From: Candidatus Saccharibacteria bacterium UBA6258
Lineage (GTDB): Bacteria > Patescibacteriota > Saccharimonadia > Saccharimonadales > Saccharimonadaceae
Length of the DNA: 26,355 nucleotides
Assembly (NCBI GenBank): GCA_002441145.1
Contig: DJVK01000009.1
Coordinates: forward strand, 1 to 26,355
Direction: 5' to 3'
Positions 23,407 through 26,355 of this stretch are shown one piece after another. Position 1 is the stretch's first letter. Every line of letters starts with the position of its first letter. Position numbers and translations under genes: made by a program. The notes below the pieces were generated by a model that saw only the letters and a program-made list of their open reading frames with translations, made no database searches and was not told the origin of the DNA.

Positions 23407-24315
23407 ATGTGGCGCCGTATCACGAAATGGTTTATCGCGTCGACCGCAGTGGCATTGATCACTGCGGCAGGGCAGGCATATGCACTCGATGTGCCGACTG
23501 CTCCGACGCTCGATAGGCCTATCGTTGATACGACGTCAACCTTAACCGATCAGCAAGTCGATGCATTAGTTCAGCGGATTACCAAAAGCCGATCTGAAAA
23601 ATCGTATCAAATCGGTATCTTGATGATTTCGTCACTCGAAGACGAAGCACTCGAAGATTATAGTCTTGACGTAGCGCGAACGTGGGGTATTGGTGAAGAT
23701 AAAACGGACAACGGCGTATTATTATTGATTGTCAAAGATGACCGCAAAGTTCGTATTGAGGTTGGTCGCGGCCTCGAGGGTGACCTGACCGACGTCAAAT
23801 CAAGTCGCATCATCCGCAATATCATTAGGCCTGAGTTTCGTGATGGTGATTATTACGGTGGAATCAGCGGTGCAGTGAATAGTATTCATCTTGCGTTAAC
23901 TAACCAAGTTGATCCGGCGACCGCCGAAGACTCGGAAGCTTCTGGCGCATTCATGGATTCGCTACCGACGCTGATGTTTATGGTGTTTATTGGGTTCATG
24001 TACTTGGCATCGTTACTCGCGCGCAGCAAGAGCTGGTGGGGCGGCGGTGTTATTGGTGGCATAGCCGGATTCATTTGGCTACTGCTGAGCGGCTGGAGCG
24101 TTCTCGCGATTATTGCGACGATTATCTTGATTCCATTTGGCTTGATTTTTGACTTTTTGGTATCTCGTAATTACACCAAGCATGCACAAGATGGTACGGC
24201 ACCTTCGTGGTGGGCTGGTGGCACCTCTATCGGTGGAGGCGGATGGGGCAGTGGTGGAGGCGGCGGTTTTGGCGGTGGCGGATTCTCGGGTGGTGGCGCG
24301 AGCGGCGACTGGTAA
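23407..24315 (+). CDS. TPM-domain membrane protein (YgcG-like)
   Basis: A 302-aa protein with a signal peptide (positively charged MWRRITK, hydrophobic core, predicted cleavage AYA-LDVP after residue 26). A TPM domain covers about 35-165 (YQIGILMISSLEDEALEDYSLD, RTWGIGEDKTDNGVLLLIVKDDRKVRIEVGRGLEG). Two transmembrane segments follow near 180-200 and 205-250, and a glycine-rich tail of about 30 residues ends in GDW. This is the YgcG/TPM_phosphatase architecture commonly paired with LemA. Its reaction is not established. No clear SD precedes the ATG, and a three-codon ORF (23394-23405) ends one base before it. Confidence 0.9.
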   Translation: MWRRITKWFIASTAVALITAAGQAYALDVPTAPTLDRPIVDTTSTLTDQQVDALVQRITKSRSEKSYQIGILMISSLEDEALEDYSLDVARTWGIGEDKTDNGVLLLIVKDDRKVRIEVGRGLEGDLTDVKSSRIIRNIIRPEFRDGDYYGGISGAVNSIHLALTNQVDPATAEDSEASGAFMDSLPTLMFMVFIGFMYLASLLARSKSWWGGGVIGGIAGFIWLLLSGWSVLAIIATIILIPFGLIFDFLVSRNYTKHAQDGTAPSWWAGGTSIGGGGWGSGGGGGFGGGGFSGGGASGDW

Positions 24316-24321
24316 AACGGA

Positions 24322-24350
24322 TTTCCATATGCATTATAAAATGGTACAAT
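24322..24350 (+). promoter_or_regulatory. Predicted leaderless ftsE promoter
   Basis: TTTCCA (24322-24327, 4 of 6 bases of the -35 consensus), a 17-nt spacer, and TGG plus TACAAT (24345-24350) make a plausible extended -10 promoter. Only 7 nt separate the -10 from the ATG at 24358, giving a 0-1 nt leader with no Shine-Dalgarno. Confidence 0.7.
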
Positions 24351-24357
24351 AGTAACA

Positions 24358-25041
24358 ATGATTCTGTTGGATAGGGTAACGAAATCGTATGGCAAGGATG
24401 GGAAGCCGGCGTTGAACCGTGTGTCTTTGCACGTGGAACCGAATGAATTCGTAATCTTAGTTGGTACCTCTGGTGCGGGCAAGTCCACTCTTTTGAAATT
24501 ATTGACTCGTGAAGAAAAGCCGACTAGTGGCAAGATCGTCGTTGGTGGTATAGATTACGACACTCTTAAAGACAAGCACATTCCATTACTCCGCCGTAAA
24601 ATCGGTGTCGTATTCCAAGACTTTAAATTGCTTCCACAGCGTACTGTTTTTGAAAACATCGCATTCGCACTCGAAATCGCCGGCATGACAAGCCGCGAAA
24701 TCAAGAACACTGTACCTAAGGTTATCGACCTTGTCGGGCTTACCGGCAAAGAAAAGAACTTCCCGCACCAGCTATCTGGTGGTGAGCGCCAGCGCGTCGC
24801 GATTGCCCGTGCTGTCGTACGCCAGCCGAAAATCCTGATTGCAGACGAGCCGACAGGTAACCTTGACCCAAAGCACAGCTGGGATATCGTGCGATTGCTA
24901 GAAAAGATTAATCGTTACGGAACGACCGTATTATTGACGACCCACAACGTCGAAATCGTTAATAAGCTAAAACGCCGCGTCATTACCATCGAGCATGGTA
25001 AGATTACGAGCGACCAAGCGCAGGGGAGTTACCGACAATGA
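24358..25041 (+). CDS. ftsE: Cell division ATP-binding protein FtsE
   Basis: ATPase of the FtsEX complex, which activates peptidoglycan hydrolases at the septum rather than transporting a solute. It is 227 aa, with Walker A GTSGAGKST at 36-44, Q-loop Gln87, signature LSGGERQRVAIARA from 139, Walker B with DEPTGNLDP at 163-171, and H-loop His196. The Q-loop neighbourhood VVFQDFKLLPQRTVFENIAFALE is typical FtsE. It overlaps ftsX by ATGA (4 nt). A leaderless promoter lies just upstream, so it is probably independent of lemA. Confidence 0.96.
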   Translation: MILLDRVTKSYGKDGKPALNRVSLHVEPNEFVILVGTSGAGKSTLLKLLTREEKPTSGKIVVGGIDYDTLKDKHIPLLRRKIGVVFQDFKLLPQRTVFENIAFALEIAGMTSREIKNTVPKVIDLVGLTGKEKNFPHQLSGGERQRVAIARAVVRQPKILIADEPTGNLDPKHSWDIVRLLEKINRYGTTVLLTTHNVEIVNKLKRRVITIEHGKITSDQAQGSYRQ

Positions 25042-26015
25042 GCCGAGCTAAATCAAACGCACGCAGTTTTGGACAAAAGCGCCACCGTCGTCAGTGGTTG
25101 ACGTTCTTGCGCATGTTCCGCTACGGTGTTAACAATTTTACTCGTAACGCTTGGCTAACTATCGCCGCGACAGCGGTCATGACAATTACACTTTTGATTA
25201 TTTTTATGACGCTTGCAGCACGCAACGTCCTTAACGACTCGGTTACCGAAATTAGTAAAAAGGTCGACATGTCGATCTACCTTAAGACCGAAACAACAGA
25301 TAAGCAAGCCGAAGTTATCATGAAAGACCTTCGCAAGTTATCGAATGTTTCACAGGTTAGCTTTATTAGTGCCGACGAGGCGCGTGCCTTGAACGCAGAA
25401 CAAAACAGGTCGAGCAGTGATGTGCTCGATGCTATCAACCAGGCGACTAATAAGCTACCGGCGACAATCCGTATCAGTTTGACCGATATCAACGACACGA
25501 CACAGCTTGATACTTTTGTTAAGACCAACGATAACCTTAAAGAGTCTATACACCCAGACCGTGCGCCATCGTTTGCCGGTACTCGACGCAGCGCTATTCA
25601 AAACCTGGCGCGCTGGACGGACTTCGCTCAGAATGTCGGCCTTGGTGCGAGCGTCTTGTTTGTCGCCATCTCATCGCTTATCGTCTTTAACACAATCCGT
25701 ATGGCAATCTTTAACCGTAAAGAAGAAATCCAGATGATGAAACTCATCGGCGCTGACCGTAGCTTTATCCGTGGTCCATTCGTCGTCGAAGCAGTTGTGT
25801 ATGGTTTTATTGCCGCCGTGGTTGCAACTGCACTAGGATTTGCCTTGTTGCACTTGTCGGCGGAGAAGTTGATGGCGTATGGCGTCGCTGTTGAACCGAC
25901 CATTGAATTTTTGACAACATATATTGCTGTAGTATTGCTTGGCATGGTCTTCCTTGGAGCCCTTGTCGGCACTATCTCATCGTTACTTGCGACACAAAAA
26001 TACCTAAAAATTTAA
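25038..26015 (+). CDS. ftsX: Cell division permease-like protein FtsX
   Basis: Membrane half of FtsEX. It is 325 aa, with a basic cytoplasmic N-terminus, transmembrane helix 1 at about 43-63, an extracytoplasmic domain (about 64-190) that in other bacteria contacts the hydrolase or its activator, and three C-terminal helices. The conserved FtsX core is NTIRMAIFNRKEEIQMMKLIGA. The start overlaps the end of ftsE, with AGGGGAG at 25022-25028. The next gene encodes an exported coiled-coil protein, the usual type of FtsX partner. Confidence 0.95.
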   Translation: MSRAKSNARSFGQKRHRRQWLTFLRMFRYGVNNFTRNAWLTIAATAVMTITLLIIFMTLAARNVLNDSVTEISKKVDMSIYLKTETTDKQAEVIMKDLRKLSNVSQVSFISADEARALNAEQNRSSSDVLDAINQATNKLPATIRISLTDINDTTQLDTFVKTNDNLKESIHPDRAPSFAGTRRSAIQNLARWTDFAQNVGLGASVLFVAISSLIVFNTIRMAIFNRKEEIQMMKLIGADRSFIRGPFVVEAVVYGFIAAVVATALGFALLHLSAEKLMAYGVAVEPTIEFLTTYIAVVLLGMVFLGALVGTISSLLATQKYLKI

Positions 26016-26036
26016 CACCAATTTATCAATTAATTA

Positions 26037-26066
26037 TTGACAAAGGTATATTGCTTATGGTAAAAT
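26037..26066 (+). promoter_or_regulatory. Near-consensus promoter for the terminal coiled-coil gene
   Basis: TTGACA (26037-26042, perfect), an 18-nt spacer, and TGG plus TAAAAT (26061-26066, 5 of 6) form the best promoter in the window. The predicted start at 26073-26075 gives a leader of at most 2 nt. A TCAAT/ATTGA inverted repeat (26026-26040) overlaps the -35 and could be a regulator site. Confidence 0.8.
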
Positions 26067-26074
26067 TTGAATTA

Positions 26075-26355
26075 ATGAAACAACGGTCCACCACACCAAG
26101 TTCCAAAGGGTTAGCAACGCGCTCGACGCTCGTTGCCGGAGCTGTCATGATGGGATTTGCTACTCCTATCACGTTTGGTACCCAAGTCTTTGCTGATCAA
26201 TACGACGATCAGATCAATGCCTTACAGGCAGAAATTAACGGCTATCAGGCACAAGCCGCTGCGTTAAGTGCGCAAGCACGTACGCTCGAAAGTGAACTTG
26301 CCGGGTTGGCGGCACAGAAGGCGACTATCCAGTCGCAAATTGACCTTAGCCAAGC
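26075..26355 (+). CDS. Exported coiled-coil protein, likely FtsEX-linked hydrolase or activator (3' end outside window)
   Basis: The frame stays open to the window edge, with 93 codons visible. A signal peptide (MKQRST start, hydrophobic stretch about 18-36, predicted cleavage VFA-DQ after residue 40) leads into a heptad-like coiled coil rich in Gln, Ala and Leu (QINALQAEINGYQAQAAAL and onward). This matches the N-terminal part of EnvC, PcsB or CwlO-type proteins, whose C-terminal M23, CHAP or NlpC/P60 domain would lie beyond the window. Its position right after ftsEX supports this. An in-frame ATG at 26057 (with AAAGG at 26042-26046) is an alternative start, but it overlaps the promoter. Confidence 0.8.
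   Translation, partial: MKQRSTTPSSKGLATRSTLVAGAVMMGFATPITFGTQVFADQYDDQINALQAEINGYQAQAAALSAQARTLESELAGLAAQKATIQSQIDLSQ

Overview
The window is a dense, almost wholly housekeeping segment of a bacterial chromosome. All genes but one lie on the plus strand, most gaps are under 110 bp, and many stops and starts overlap. Several traits point to a reduced-genome lineage, most likely Patescibacteria/CPR and probably Saccharibacteria (TM7): compact proteins (EF-Ts of 198 aa, a prolyl-tRNA synthetase without an editing insert, a ProB without a PUA domain), a LemA/TPM pair, divergent seryl- and lysyl-tRNA synthetase motifs, and loss of pyrH, cdsA and dxr from a classical cluster. The lineage is inferred from these features and not from a database search. 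TGA, TAA and TAG are all used as stops and an RF2 is encoded, so the genetic code looks standard.

Layout. 1-1254: rpsB (5' end outside the window) and tsf, closed by a strong hairpin terminator. 1311-6480: a run of frr, uppS, rseP, a CPBP membrane protease, proB-like and proS. 6566-7021: greA and a second hairpin terminator. 7083-8633: lysS. 8668-12975: a small membrane metal-dependent hydrolase (DUF457/YdjM type), then a four-gene ABC cassette (ABC-2 pair plus MacB/LolD-like pair). 12996-14306: serS. 14372-14794: short hibernation factor. 14851-20981: secA, an M16 peptidase, murD and htpX as an apparent operon. 20968-21603 (minus): murI. 21612-22710: prfB. 22747-24315: lemA and a TPM-domain protein. 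24322-26015: ftsE-ftsX. 26037-end: the start of a secreted coiled-coil protein that probably partners FtsEX.

How the genes work together. The content is translation (S2, EF-Ts, RRF, RF2, three aminoacyl-tRNA synthetases, HPF), transcript elongation (GreA), protein export and membrane quality control (SecA, RseP, HtpX, CPBP, M16, LemA/TPM), and cell-wall synthesis and division (UppS, MurD, MurI, FtsEX and its likely hydrolase activator). No mobile elements, tRNA or rRNA genes, CRISPR arrays or defence systems were seen, and there is no gene-free stretch over 300 bp.

The most unusual signal is regulatory. Six genes (the DUF457 gene, serS, murI, prfB, ftsE and the terminal coiled-coil gene) have a -10 hexamer ending only 6-8 nt before the start codon with no Shine-Dalgarno, which predicts leaderless mRNAs. 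The extreme case is the 21-bp gap between murI and prfB, where two divergent -10 boxes physically overlap. No clearly new multi-gene system was found.
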